A stretch of 64,000 bases of DNA, from contig NC_045129.1 of assembly GCF_007655135.1 (NCBI RefSeq), positions 26,819,391 through 26,883,390 on the forward strand, given 5' to 3'. The number at the start of each line of letters is the position of its first letter. The first letter of the stretch is position 1. This DNA comes from Punica granatum. Lineage: Eukaryota; Streptophyta; Magnoliopsida; Myrtales; Lythraceae. The notes beneath the pieces were generated by a model. That model made no database searches. It saw only the letters and a program-made list of their open reading frames with translations, and was not told the origin of the DNA. The position numbers were made by a program, and so were the translations under genes. This document shows, piece by piece, positions 21,877 through 34,378 of this stretch.

Positions 21877-23544
21877 ATGGACCGCCCAACTCCCGGTCTC
21901 AGGCTCGAAGCAATCACACCGCCTAGGCAAGAAATCATACACAATTGGAGGACACTCCGCCCGGTGGACCGCTCCTTCATTCGAGGCATCATCGGAGACG
22001 TGGTTATGCTCACTAAAACTCCGGTGGATTGGATCTTCCTAAGGACCGCCGCTGAATTCTGGGACCCCTAACACGCAGTGTTCAACTTCCAGAGAACAGA
22101 GTTGGCACCCACAATTGAGGAGTATATGGCGCTCATCCAGAGGCCCACGCCCACCACCCAAGCCATCTTTGTACCCAACCCATTCGCAGTAATTCGAAGC
22201 CAACTCTCCACCCTCCTCGGCATACCCGTCCAAGAGGTCCACCAAGAACTTCATCAAGGATGGGATCACGGCGTCAGGATCGCATGGCTTTCAGACTGGA
22301 CGCTTCTTTGTGCATTGACACCCTCGACGGGGTCCTACCAGCGCGACGCGTGTCACGGGTTCTTGCTCTTGATCTTTGGCACCCTCCTGTTCCCATACGC
22401 GCCAAACCTCATTGACGGGGCTATAGCCCAAGTCGTCCTCCAAGCGGTGGGAGGCCATAGTTATGTGGAGGCTTTACTAGCCGAGACCGTTCGGTCTCTA
22501 GACTATGTTATAGAGGTTCGGTGCGGCAGGATGAGAGGATCCCCACACCTTCTACAAGTTTGGCTCCTCGCGCATATTCGCCCCTTCTGCTCATCACATC
22601 CTTTCTCCTACATTGCGGACGACCGTTCGCTGATTGAGCGCCTGGTTCCAGTCTTTCCACCTCCCGAGCGCAATTTCTCCGAATGGAGGCACTTTTGGCG
22701 CGAGTTGACACCCGTGCGGTTCCCATGGGTCGCTCGTTGGAATCCCGACGGCCCCATGATCACGGGGTGTCCCGGAATTGTGGAAGTCCCTATCCTCAGC
22801 CACTTGGGAAGCACGCTTGTATTCCCCGGTCGGGTAATCAGACAACTTGGCGGCCTACAGGACATTCCCGTAGAGGTAGACCGCCTACCCTACAGCATCC
22901 AATGGGCTGACTCCACATCCACGGCCCCCGCAAGATTCCTGTAGATCCGAGAGATTCACCGTCAACGAGACGCTAGCACCATACAGCGTCTTTACTTCCC
23001 CGAGCATCCCACCGACGAAGAGCGAGCACTTTCTGCCACGTCAGCATACGTGACTCAGTTTTATTCACAGGGACCGACACCGCCGCAGCGGTCCCAGACC
23101 GTCCCGATCCCCCGAGCCGCACCTACATCCGCCTCGGAAGCCGAAAGCTCCACCCAAGCGGCCATGCACGCAGAGCTACATTCCATCAGGGAGGAGCGAG
23201 ATAGCCTCCGTTGCGAGCTTGTTGACTCTTGTGCGGAAGTCGCGGACTACAGGGAGCTCCAGACGGAGCTAGCTCGAGCACAAGCCCGGATCGCAACCTT
23301 AGACTGGGAGATGGCCCGCCTGAGCGCTACGTTAGACCGAGCGGGCAAGGGCGCGTGGAGCCCCCCATCCCTAGGATTAGCAGACGCACTCATTTTGCCC
23401 TCGCTCGGACCTACGCTGCTTTCAGCCGGCCACCGAGCGCAAAGGGATACCGACTTACGTTTATGTTCCTTTTTCTTCCGTGTGCCGTATTTTATAAAAC
23501 TATGGAACTCGAATCAAACCAATGTAATGACATTAGTATTTTGA
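21877..23544 (+). pseudogene. ORF1, plant-mobile-domain-like protein (DUF7745 type) with coiled coil
   Basis: The extra ORF that Ogre/Tat elements carry ahead of gag; its role is unknown. ATG at 21877 is supported by the equivalent start in E3 (37967, minus strand: MDRLHSCLRLD against MDRPTPGLRLE). One frame runs through with stops at 22069-22071 and 22942-22944. N-terminal blocks are WRTLRPVDRSF, then FNFQRTELAPTIEEYMALIQRP, then LSTLLGI. The pattern 'F.....ELAPT.EEY..L' is shared with plant-mobile-domain/DUF7745 proteins. A heptad-rich coiled coil follows (about 23160-23345, REERDSL..EL...AEVADYRELQTELARAQARI). The true C-terminus after 23345 is uncertain. Family call from remembered pattern; moderately sure. 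Confidence 0.7.
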
Positions 23545-23686
23545 AACTCATGCATCTTATACATTCTGTCCCTTTATTTATTCCGCACTTGTCATTTCGA
23601 AATGTCGACGTCACGCTTACATACTCTTGGAATCTAGGTAACCACAACTGGCGTCGCACTGTTACCCGACTCGTCAACGTGTCAGG
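23545..23686 (+). other. Spacer between ORF1 and gag
   Basis: Short AT-richer non-coding gap. A separate gag start at 23687 follows directly, so gag is translated independently of ORF1, by reinitiation, an internal entry or a spliced message; which one is not visible. Confidence 0.5.
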
Positions 23687-26600
23687 ATGATGGAAGAAAA
23701 CCGAATTGATATCTCCGAGGAAGTCAATCCACCGGTCCCGGCTCACTCTCAGCCGCCCCCGACGCATACTCCACCACCTCCAACTCCCGCGGGCGTAATA
23801 CCGGCATATTCAGGCGCCCCTTCGACGCATCTCCCACCCCCAACATCTTCAGGGGCACCCCTTCCACGAGTTTCACCGGCGTCATCCACCTCCGACGACC
23901 ACTCTCGCATCGCGGCACTCGAGGGCACAGTTAACCAACTAGTTGCCAGCATGACCACCAACATGGCCGAACTGTTCGCCCTACTTAGAGGACCGAACCG
24001 TGCATCCTCGAGCTCCACGCCTCCTTCGGGACAAGGGCCAACAGTCGATCCAACCTATTGGATTCCACCGACCCAAGTTCCGGAGAATACGGATGCTCCC
24101 GCCCTGCCAACAACGCACACGTCCACGGTTCACCCGTTCACCAGCCCCTTTCCGCCGCCATCGGCCCCCACGGCTGTCCCTCTTCCACTGGCAGCATTCT
24201 TATCTTCAGATCAGGACTTGTCCGCGCCACCACCTGTCTCCATGCCGGCCCCAGCCGTAGTCTATACCGTCCCTCTGCCGATGGTTTTTCCGGCGTCAGG
24301 CGTACCTGCTCCAGCTCACCTTCCAAGCCGCAGAACTTCCTCCCTACCCGTCTCTACAACCCCACGTTAGCCTCCCCTACCAAGCACCACCTCCTATAAA
24401 TACCACCTTCCTTGAGCCGGGCACACCAACTTACGCGGCCCAGTTCGCTTCGCCGACGCACTTTCTCCCCAAGGTTGACGCTGAGCAGGAACGTAGACTC
24501 AAGAGAATGGAAGAAACAATACGAGCCCTGCAGGCAAATGAGACTCGACCCAACGCAAGCTATGGTGACTGTAGTCTTTTCCCGGGCATGCGACTACCCT
24601 CGAAAGTCAAGATCCCGGAGTTCAAGACCCTCGAAGGCACGACAGATCTGCGACACCACCTCCGCCATTACCGAGGGAAGATGCTACAGTATTGGGATTA
24701 CGAGGAATTCGTCATCCACTCATTTCAAGACAGTCTGTCGGGATCAGCTCTCGATTGGTTCATGTCACTAAAGGCCGAGGATATTCCAATGTGGGCAGAC
24801 CTTTCTCGGAAATTCATTGACCAGTACCAGTACTGTGCGGAAACGCCTTCGACCCTCTTGGAATTGAGCATGAAGGAGATGGTGCAGGGCCAAAAGTTCG
24901 AGGAATACGCTACCAAATGGCGTGCCCAAGCGGCGAAGCACATCACTCCAATCAACGAAGTACAACAGTTCCAGTTGTTCCACTCCACACTGAGGGGGGT
25001 ATATTATTCGCACTTATTGGTCCATACTTCTTCATTCTCCGACCTCATCGAGGTCGGGAAAGAGCTCGACTTGGGGATCAAGCTTGGCAGGATGGAGGGC
25101 CCCACCAGTAAAGGAGAAGAATCCCCAAAGAAGGCCCCTGCGACGACAACGTCTTCTAGCGGAAGGAGAGGGAAAGAGGTTTCAGTTAACGCCGGTAATC
25201 CAGCGCATCCGACGCCCCAGCAATACTCGGTGAATCTCACGACCGCACCAACTGCCGCTCCTACCTACTTCCCCCCACCTCCACAGCACCAACCTTAATC
25301 GACTTACTACTCGGCTCCACCGGTTCCGCCACCAATGACCTCACAACCGTACCACTACACACCTACACCAACTCCGTCCCCTCAACCTAGGCCCTCGGTG
25401 TCGAGAGCCCCTCCACCGGCACAGCAGAGCCCTGCTTCACAAGGTCCACAAGTCGGCGTCACGCAATACCGATCTCGCAAGCAGTACACGCCTTTACCTG
25501 CTCCCCTTTCTCACATATATCGACAACTCCTTGCGGGCAATCAGATTCAGCCGATATCCCCGGGCTCGAACTTTGACCCGACCACTCAGGATCAGTCTAA
25601 ACACTGCGAATATCATTAAGGCGCGCCAGGGCATACTCTCGATAATTGTTGGAGGTTGTGAGACGAGATTCAAAAAAGGATCGACAACAACAGACTCACC
25701 TTCAATGCCGTCAGACCCCCAAATGTGCAGGCCAACCCCCTCTCCGATCACAGGCCGAGCTCAGGATCCTCCATAAACATGATCAGTATATGCACCTTGG
25801 GGAGGACGCGAACGCACAAGACAATCTCCTTCCCTCCGTGATCGACTATACCCCTGAAGAACTCACAGTCGGATTTGCAGGGCTCCTTTTGTCGTAGATA
25901 TCCCTGCTTGAGAACCGTACTTGGACAACAAGGTCCCCTGGACCTATGAAGGAGGCATCGGGGGCATCGAGCGACAGTTCAGTGTCATGGGTGTGACACA
26001 TTCGGGACGAGTGTACGAGAATTCGGTAATCGTAGACAAAGGGAAGGCGCCCGCTGCTGAAGTTGGGGCAGTACCCGAAAGCACGCCTTTTCCATCCAAG
26101 AGGGTGACTGAAGAGGAAGCGGAAGCATTCATGAAGATCATAAAGGCAAGCGAATACAAAGTAGTCGAGCAAATGGCCAAGTCCCCGGCCCACATCTCGC
26201 TGCTCGCTCTCCTCCTCAGTTCGGAACCTCACTGAGAGGCCCTCCTACGGGTACTCACCATGGCACAAGTCCCAAAGGAAACACCTCCGAATAGGATAGA
26301 GGAAACCGTCGGTTCCATCTTCTCCAACACCATCTCGTTCTCGGACGACAAGCTCCCATCTGAAGGTTGGACACATTCGCGGGCATTACACATTGTCTGC
26401 AAATGTAACAACTACATCATTGGCCAGGTCATGATTGATAATGGATCCGTGCTCAACGTTTGCCCGGTAACCACCTTGAAGCAGATGAACGTGGACCTCA
26501 ACCGCGTCCGCCCGAGCAAAACAGCGGTCCGAGCCTTTGACGGCTCACGGAGAGAGGTGAATGGAGAAATCGACCTTCTCATAGACGTTGGCCCGTGCTC

Positions 26601-27333
26601 GTTCAGCATCACGTTCCAAGTGCTCGATATCCCGAACGCATTCGGTCTATTGCTCGGAAGGCCTTGGATCCACTCGGCCGGCGCCGTCCCCTCTTCTCTA
26701 CACTAAAGGTTGAAATTTATCGTCGAAGAGAAGCTCATCACGGTAAAAGGAGAAGAAGACTATGCCATCTACAAAGAGACGGCGGTGCCCTACATCAGCG
26801 TTGAGGATGATGAAAACCTCCCGTTCCATTCATTCGAAACTATCTCCGTCATTAGGGACTACGGAGAAATCGGCCCGTCCCGCGCTGATCACATGATAGG
26901 GAAGGTTTTATTGCGCCACAATTACATCCCCGGCGCAGGCCTCGAGGCACGCGGACAGGGGATCATCCGCCCCATTGAGGTTGAAGAATATAAGAATAGG
27001 AGAGGACTTGGCTTTCGCCCTTCCTGCCATGAGATCATCGAGGCCCGCAGGGGCAACCACCTCCATCGCCTCGCTGCACACTATGGGAAGCTCAACAGGG
27101 GCATTCCAATTCCCCCGCTATCCCACTTCTTTCTCGGACCTCAACGCATCATCGGGGGCACCCTTGACGGCCCTTCCTCAGACCACGACGACACTCCTGT
27201 CGCTCTGTCAGCCGTGTATGCCATCACCGAGGAGATTCCTTTAGGGGTTCACATCCGCCTGGCGCAGGAAAATGAGGAGCTTGACAACTGGACCTCAGTC
27301 TCGCGCTACTCAGCTGTGATCGCCGATGTGTAA
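23687..27333 (+). pseudogene. gag: E2 gag-protease
   Basis: Capsid and aspartic protease of a Tat element. A proline-rich N-terminus is followed by a capsid core with WDYEEFVIHSFQDSL, ALDWFMSL, FIDQYQ and FEEYATKWRAQA (about 24690-24920), a second proline-rich linker, and a zinc-knuckle-like CEYH..GH....C (25607-25650). The protease active site IDNGS starts with its Asp at 26437-26439. A G-patch-like segment (GQGI.RP, GLGF) lies near 26955-27015. Breaks: a frame shift near 24300-24370, stops at 25296, 25617 and 25659, a small deletion and frame shift near 25880, and stops at 25909, 26233 and 26704. Most equal CGA, CAA or CAG changed to a stop. The final stop at 27331-27333 is shared with E1 and is part of a splice site. 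Not functional. Confidence 0.9.
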
Positions 27334-27540
27334 GGCTTATCTATGTACAAGATGTTTCCCGCGTGTCGGCATAGCCATAAGCCACGCGATGGAAGAGGGA
27401 TCTCTATCATGGCTCCATGTTCCTATTATCAATTAAATCCCTACATACATTTTTGAACTCCCATGCATTTCATCTCCTTTTTCCTATTCTTTCATTCGCA
27501 GCGCTCTAAATTTTCTAAGACGATTCTTTCGAATTTCCAA
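27330..27540 (+). other. Ogre-type intron between protease and RT (E2 copy)
   Basis: 5' splice site GT|GTAAGG containing the protease stop. The proximal 3' splice site is CTTTCATTCGCAG, ending at 27501. The distal site, CCAG in E1 and E4, is CCAA here, so it is lost. With the consensus sequence either acceptor joins protease and pol in one frame; in E2 one extra A near 27575 shifts it. Confidence 0.65.
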
Positions 27541-30500
27541 GCTCCACTCGAATCCAAATCTCCGACACTTCGATTCGAAACCCATTCGAAGAGCGTCTCG
27601 GTGAGCCCCAACTCGTATACTTTGGGGAAGGGCTTCCCGAGGATGGTCAAGTGCCCGAGATAGAAGAGAGTTTGCATCGCCTCGAGGACCATCAAATCAC
27701 CTCGGTCGAGCCAATAGAGGAGATCAACGTGGGTACCGAAGAAGAACCCCGCACTTTGAAAATTGGGACAGCCCTTGACCCTGCGTAACGAGCCCGGATG
27801 ATCGACTTCCTAAGGGAATAGCAAGAGGTCTTCGCCTGGTCCTCTGCTGATATGCCCGGCTTAGACCCTTCAATAGTCAAACACTTCCTTCCACTTGACA
27901 CTGAGAAGTTCCTGCCCAAGCGGTAGTAGTTACGACGACAGCGGGCTAGCCTTCTCCTCCGCATTAAAGAAGAGGTCGTCAAACAGATCAACACGGGGTT
28001 CCTCGAAGTCTGCAACTATTCCGAGTAGGTGGCAAATATTGTGCCAGTGGAAAAAAAGGACGGAAGAGTCCGAGTCTGCGTCGACTACCGAGACCTCAAT
28101 AAGGCCAGCCCTAAGGACAATTTCCCCCCGCCACACATTGACGTCCTAGTCGACAATACGGCACGCCACGCCCAGTTCTCTTTCATGGACGGCTTCTCTG
28201 GATACAATCAAATTCAGATGGCAGAAGAGGACAAAGTCAAGACGACGTTCACCACGATGTGGGGAACTTTTTGCTACCGTATTATGCCTTTCGGCCTAAA
28301 AAACGCAGGGGCAACTTATCGGAGGGCTATGGTCACATTATTCCACGACATGATGCACAAGGAAGTCGAAGTCTATGTCGACGACATGATCGCCAAGTCC
28401 AAAGAAGGAAAAGACCACCTTGTCAACCTGAAGCGCCTTTTCAACCGCTTAAAAGAATACAAGCTCCGGCTCAATCCAGCAAAATGTACATTCGGTGCTC
28501 GATCAGGAAAGCTGCTAGGATTCGTGGTCAGCGAGCGCGGTATCAAGGTGAATCCGGACAAAGTCAAGGCAATCAAAGAGCTTCCCCCGCCGTCAACGGT
28601 TCGAGAGGTGCGCGGCTTCTTAGGACGGTTGAACTACATCGCGCGCTTCATCGCAAACCTGAAAGATAAGTGTCAGCCGCTCTTTCGATTACTTTGCAAA
28701 AATGCAGCGATTGAATGGGACCACGAATGTCAGAATGCCTTCGACACCATCAAGGTCTACTTAATTCAACCGCCGGTACTAGTCCCACCTATGCCGAATC
28801 ATTCCCTCATTTTATACCTGACAGTACGCCGGCAATCCTTAGGGTGCATGCTAGGGCAAGAAGACGAGTCGACACACACGGAAGGGGCGATATATTACTT
28901 AAGCAAGAAGTTTACCGAAGGGGAATCCAATTATCCGGAGATTGAGAAAATGTGCTGTGCGTTAGTATGGGTCATGCAAAGGCTCCGACAGTACACGCTT
29001 TATCACACAATCCGCTTGTTGTCAAAAGCGGACCTCCCGTGATATTTACTGGATAGCCCGTTCTCCATGAAGAACATCGCAAAATGGCGCTATCAACTGA
29101 CGGAATACGACATGGAGTACATGTCTCGCATGTCTTTCAAAGGGCAAGCAATCACCGACCACCTAGCAGAATTCCTGATTAACGACGACACATCGATAAA
29201 CGCGGATTTCCTAGATGACGGAATCCTCCAAGTAGATGAAGAGAAGGATGAGCCAATTTGGAAGATGTACTTCGACGGGGCAGTCAATTCCGTGGGGTCC
29301 GGAGTTGGGGCAGTGCTGATATCCCCGGACGGACGTCATTATCTGGTCACCGCAAAAGTGGATTTCTCTTGTACCAATAACGTGGCCGAGTACGAGGCAT
29401 GCATTCTCGGCTTGCAAGCGGCAATTGACTTCAAGGTGAAGGAGTTAGAAGTATTCGGCGACTCCATGCTCACAATCTTCTAAACACTGGGGCAATGGAA
29501 GATAAAGGACACAAAGTTAGTCCCGTACCATGAGTACCTCGAGAAATTAGCGAAATATTTTGAGAAGATCTCATTCACCTACACTCTACGCGCAAAGAAT
29601 CAGTTCGCGGACGCGCTCGCAATACTCACATCTATGGCAAGCATCACAAAGGGGAACATCATCGAACCCCTCGAGATCGAAGTTGCCAAAGGCTTGGCCT
29701 ACTGCGACGCGATCGAAGCAACCGATGCTAAACCATGGTATGAGGACATCAAGAATTTCCTGCAAATGGGTCAATTTCCTCCTTTCGCCGATCGCCGCGA
29801 CCGAAAGACACTCAGACGACTCGCGGTGCACTACTTCCTAAGCGGCGAGACACTCTACCGACGATCCTTTGACGCCACGTTGCTCAAGTGCATCGACGTA
29901 CATGAATCACGGCGCCTCATGGAGGAGGTGCACGGAAGGAATTGCGGCCCCATATGAATGGGCTCATGCTCGCCAAGAAGCTCATGCGCTTGGGCTACTA
30001 CTGGTCCACCATGGAAACCAACTGCGTAAAGCACGTCAGACACTGTCACCGGTGCCAAGTCTACGCCGATCAGATTAAAGCGCCCCCTAATGAACTACGT
30101 CCTATGACAGCCCCATGGCGTTTCTCAATGTGGGGAATGGACGTAATCGGCCCGATCAATCCTAAGGCATCCAATGGACACCTCTTCATCTTGGTGGCGA
30201 TCGATTACTTTACCAAATGGATCGAAGCTATAACACTCGCATCGGTCACTGCGAAAGCCGTGTCCCGTTTCCTCAAGTGTGACGTCATTGCCCGTTACGG
30301 GGTTCCTGCGACAATCATCACGGATAACGCCAAAAACCTGAACAACAAGGTTATCGTCGAGCTCTGTGCACAATTCCAAATCCAACACCGCAACTCCACC
30401 CCATATCGTCCCCAAATGAACGGTGCGGTGGAAGCGGCGAGCAAGAACATCAAGAAGATCAACGAAAAAATGACGGTGAACTACAAGGATTGGCACGAGA

Positions 30501-30982
30501 TGCTCCCTTATGCACTCCTAGCGTACCGAACATCCATACGTACTTCAACTAGGGCAACTCCATACTCCTTGGTCTATGGCATGGAAGCGGTCCTCCCAAT
30601 CGAAGTGGAAATTCCTTCCATGAGGATCCTTGTTAAGGCCGAACTTGAGGAAGCGGAATGGGCAAGACAACGCTACGAGCAATTAAACCTCATTGACGAG
30701 AAGAGACTGAAAGCACTATGCCACGGACAGTGTTACCAACAGAGGATGGCTCGAGCATTCAACGCAAAGGTCTGTCACCGAGAGTTCAGTCCCGGAGACC
30801 TCATCTTGAGGAAGGCCTTACACGTCACGCCTGATTCTCGAGGGAAGTTCTCGTGCAAATACGACGGTCCCTTCGTCGTTAAAGAGACTTTCTCCGGGGG
30901 AGCAATCATTTTGAGCGACATGGACGGCGCCGAAAATGCGCTTCCGGTCAACGTTGACGCTATCAAGAAGTATTATCCCTGA
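27541..30982 (+). pseudogene. pol: E2 pol: reverse transcriptase, RNase H, integrase
   Basis: Copies the element RNA into DNA and inserts it. RT: LDPSIVKH entry, VCVDYRDLNKASPKDNF (about 28075-28125), FMDGFSGYNQI, catalytic YVDD at 28374-28385, LGFVVSERGI. RNase H: KMYFDGAVNS..GVGAVL, then NNVAEYEA and GDSML (about 29260-29470). Integrase: zinc finger ending CHRCQ (30045-30060) and the catalytic triad Asp 30140, Asp 30323, Glu 30431 (spacing D-60-D-35-E), with a C-terminal domain to KKYYP and stop 30980-30982. Breaks: stops at 27786, 27819, 27924, 27927, 28026, 29040 and 29481, and a one-base loss near 29945 between RNase H and the finger. All catalytic residues survive, but the frame is closed. 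Confidence 0.93.
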
Positions 30983-32015
30983 CTACTCGTGTTTGCCTTT
31001 CTTTTGCCGGGCCTCGCACCCGTTTCGTTTGTAAAACATTTCCATTCATTTATACGTACACCGACTCCCGCCATTTTCCCCATCGCAAAACCTTCTTGAG
31101 AGAAAAGGAATGATTTTTTCGCTGGGTCGAAAACCTCCTCGAGGCGACCTAGGAAAAAGCTAGGGAATGAGGGGCACGACTTAAAACCCCGCAAAGGGGA
31201 GTTGTGGCAAAAGGAGAGCATAAATCACTTCCTCGCTAGGTCGAAAAACCTCGGAGGGCGGCCTAGGCAAAAGTTAGAGGGACCGAGAGGTGCGATCGAA
31301 CCCAAACACGGGTAATCGTAGCAAAAGGTGAGCATTCACGAGAGAAAAAATAATAAAAAAATACCCCGCTAGGCCATCATGCATCTTGCGGCCTAGGCAA
31401 AAGTTTGGGGGGGCAATTGTCGGCTCGGCCACGAAAGAGGAGCGACACTCCTCGTGAAACTACAATGAGTAGTGGTTCGGCGGCCTGCGACGCACGCAAA
31501 CTCTCTCCGATTCTCCCAGCCCAGGACTCACATCGAAATGGGATCGAATCGTTGTATCCTTGATTTGGAGGATTCCAAAAGATTCCTCCCTTTACCTGTA
31601 CATACATTTCACGGGTTATGCCCGTCCCTCCAATGGCCTTTCTGCTTCAGGGACACGGCCGCCCTCCAATGGTCACCAATATCACATCCTTGATACATCT
31701 TTACATAGATTCCTCTTACACGATGTAGTCTCAGCGATCTCGCACAACTGACATCCTTTGTAGGCTTTCTTTTTTTCTACGTACAGGCGCGATCGGGAAT
31801 CCCAAAGGATGCTCCCAGCTGACGGACTCATATCTGCCTCACGCGACATGTCGTGCTCTCAATATGCCAGAAACCGTCGAGGGATGCACCATACTACCAA
31901 ACCACCGACGTCCAAAGAAGGGCAAGCGATGGGAGATCATAATCAATCGCCGCGCGTAATGCGGTCCAGGCCCAAAGCCAAGCGAACCATATCACACGGC
32001 ACTTTGCGCGATTCC
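30983..32015 (+). other. E2 3' untranslated region, first part
   Basis: Non-coding. Between about 31105 and 31410 a motif of roughly 100 bases is repeated about three times (CGCTAGGTCGAAAA...GCGGCCTAGGCAAAAG), as is common behind pol in Tat elements. The part at 31410-31800 matches E4 at 50173-50540 in reverse. No open frame is conserved. Confidence 0.75.
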
Positions 32016-33247
32016 TAAATTCCTGTTTCGGGTCCATCTCGGTTTAAAATTCCTGTTAGGGTCCATCCTGATTTAAAATTCCTGTTCGGGTCCATCTCGG
32101 TTTAAAATTCCTATTTCGGGTCCATCCCGGTTTAAATTCCTGTTCAGGTCTATCCCGGTTTAAAATTCCCGTTACGGGTCCATCCCGGTTTAAAATTCCC
32201 GTTCGGGTCCATCCTGGTTTAAAATTCCTGTTCGGGTCCATCCCGATTTAAAATTCCCGTTACGGGTCCATCCCGGTTTAAAATTCATGTTCGGGTCCAT
32301 CCCGGTTTAAAATTCCCGTTACGGGTCCATCCCGGTTTAAAATTCATGTTCGGGTCCATCCCGGTTTAAAATTCCCGTTACGGGTCCATCCCGATTTAAA
32401 CCATCCCGGTTTAAAATTCCCGTTACGAGTCCATTTCGATTTAAACCATCCGGTTTAAATTCCTATTCGGGTCCATCCTGGTTTAAAATTCTCGTTACGG
32501 GTCCATCTCGGTTAAAATTCCCGTTACAGGTCCATCCCAGTTTTAATTCCCGTTAGGGTCCATTCCGGTTTAAAATTCCCATTACGGGTCTATCCCGGTT
32601 TAAAATTCCCGTTACGGGTCCATCCCAGTTTAAAATTCCGGTTCGAGTCCATCCCAGTTTAAATTCTGGTTCGGGTCCATCCCGGTTTAAATTCCCGTTC
32701 AGGTCTATCCCGATTTAAAATTCCCGTTCGGGTCCATCCCGGTTTAAAATTCCCGTTCGGGTCCATCCCGGTTTAAAATTCCTGTTCGGGTCCATCCCGG
32801 TTTAAAATTCCCATTACGGGTCCATCCCGGTTTAAAATTCCTGTTCGGGTCCATCCAGGTTTAAAATTCCCGTTATGGGTCCATCCTAGTTTAAAATTCC
32901 TGTTCCGGTCCATCCCGGTTTAAATTCCTGTTCAGGTCCATTCCGGCTTAAAATTCCTGTTTCGGGTCCATCCCGGTTTAAATTCCTGCTCGGGTCCATC
33001 CCGGTTTAAAATTCCTGCTCGGGTCCATCCCGGTTTAAAATTCATATTCGGGTCCATCCCAGTTTAAATTCCTGTTCGGGTCCATCCCGGTTTAAAATTC
33101 CTGTTTCGGGTCCATCCCGGTTTAAATTCTTGTTCGAGTCCATCTCGGTTTAAAATTCCTGTTCGGGTCCATCCTGGTTTAAATTCCTGTTCGGGTCGAT
33201 CCCGGTTTAAAATTCCTGTTTCGGGTCCATACCGGTTTAAATTCCAA
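32016..33247 (+). repeat. Array of 29-bp tandem repeats in E2
   Basis: About 42 imperfect copies of a 29-bp unit built from TTCCTGTTCGGGTCCATC followed by CCGGTTTAAAA. Units vary by single-base indels (TTCGGG or TTACGGG; three or four A). The array is not present in E4 or E5 at the matching place. Confidence 0.95.
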
Positions 33248-33378
33248 TTTTGGGTTCCCCCAACCTGTGAATTTTTGTTTCTGGCACAATGTCTCGATAC
33301 ATCCAAGCAAGGTACGAGCACCCATGGGGGAACGGTATCAAAGCAGTCGCCGGACCCAAAAGGGGATGCTTCTTATAA

Positions 33379-33426
33379 TCTTTGGCTACATCCTCTAATC
33401 GAGCATGCAACCAAAGAGGGGCAAGC
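33379..33426 (+). promoter_or_regulatory. Polypurine tract and hairpin of E2
   Basis: Polypurine tract AAAGAGGGGCAAGC at 33413-33426, directly before the 3' LTR; it primes plus-strand DNA. TCTTTGG (33379-33385) can pair with CCAAAGA (33411-33417), so the tract is partly in a stem. Confidence 0.8.
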
Positions 33427-34376
33427 TGTTAGCACCCCATTTTGGCCCACCGCCTCCCGACACGAGAACTCCCGGCCGAAGCTCGGATTACTATTCATGA
33501 CCCGACAATCGGAAGTGAACGTGCGGACGTGGGAGCGTGGACTACAGAAGGGAAGTAGGGTCCTCCAAAAGGCTCAGAAGGGCAATCAAAAGGGCAGATA
33601 AACAACGAGCCCCGAAGCAACAGAAGCTGGCACTATGACACTATTCATCACCGGATCACCGAAGCGTCAGAAGGTATCCAATATGGGACTCTAAAAATCC
33701 CTCTTGGTGCCAAAATGACCAACGGCACATCCGGGTGCATTTCAGGAGCATCCCGCTTGAGGCGAGGCATTCCCAAACATTCACAGACGCCTTCCTAACA
33801 AGGCTCCCGAGGCGCCCGATCCACGAACAAGCAAACGACGATCGGAAACAGGCCTATACATGCCCCAGGACCACCAAGGCCATGGAACAAGTTTCAGATT
33901 GCCTTTCGGAATTCGGCTTGGTCTCCCGAGTAGGTCCCGACTCGAGAAAGGGGCCCTTTGATAGAGTCTAATGCTCAGGGCTTATTCGGTGGAAAGTTGA
34001 CGTCCAAGCTTTGCACCACCCACTCCCAGCAAACCCTAGGGTCCAGGAAATCATATTGGCTCGGACTAAGCGGAGTATGCCGACCTCCCGAGTGACGTTT
34101 CAATGGTCACGAACGCCTCTCGGCAAGTCTTCGAGGCACGTTCATGGCAAACTGAGACCATAGCGGTCTCTGAACGCCTCGGAGCATTCGAGAAGCACTG
34201 AGAGAACCCCAGTCACGGATCCCTAGGTCACCTCTGGCTAATGGTCTTCGGTCAAAGATGCCGTGCCCACGGTGCCGCATGCGACGAAAAGCACACCGAG
34301 GCGGACGATACAATGCATGCAGGAGCAATTGAACAACGGGGACGAACAACCTTGCCCTGATCATCCAAACGGGGCA
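33427..34376 (+). mobile_element. E2 3' LTR, truncated
   Basis: Starts TGTTAGCACCCC and follows the 5' LTR to GGGCAAA (about 34373-34378), where it switches to E3 LTR sequence. The join shares GGCAAA with both parents. Confidence 0.9.
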
Positions 34377-34378
34377 AA

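Larger units (their letters stand above)
18088..34376 (+). mobile_element. E2: nearly complete Tat/Ogre element
   Basis: Layout: 5' LTR 18088-21254, primer site 21258-21276, ORF1 21877-23544, gag-protease 23687-27333, intron, pol to 30982, 3' untranslated region with arrays, polypurine tract 33413-33426, 3' LTR 33427 to about 34376. The 3' LTR is cut after about 950 of 3,167 bases, so an intact copy would be about 18.5 kb. In the first ~230 bases the two LTRs differ at roughly 15-20 sites by eye, mostly transitions, so the insertion is old. The left target flank is AACCC (18083-18087); its partner is deleted. Confidence 0.92.

Noticed and set aside
22508..22865. Minus-strand open frames opposite ORF1
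   Set aside because: Shadows of the ORF1 coding strand without conserved motifs.
32016..33247. Regular ~29-bp repeats resembling a CRISPR array
   Set aside because: The repeats are contiguous without spacers, imperfect, and inside a plant retrotransposon 3' region; there are no cas genes.
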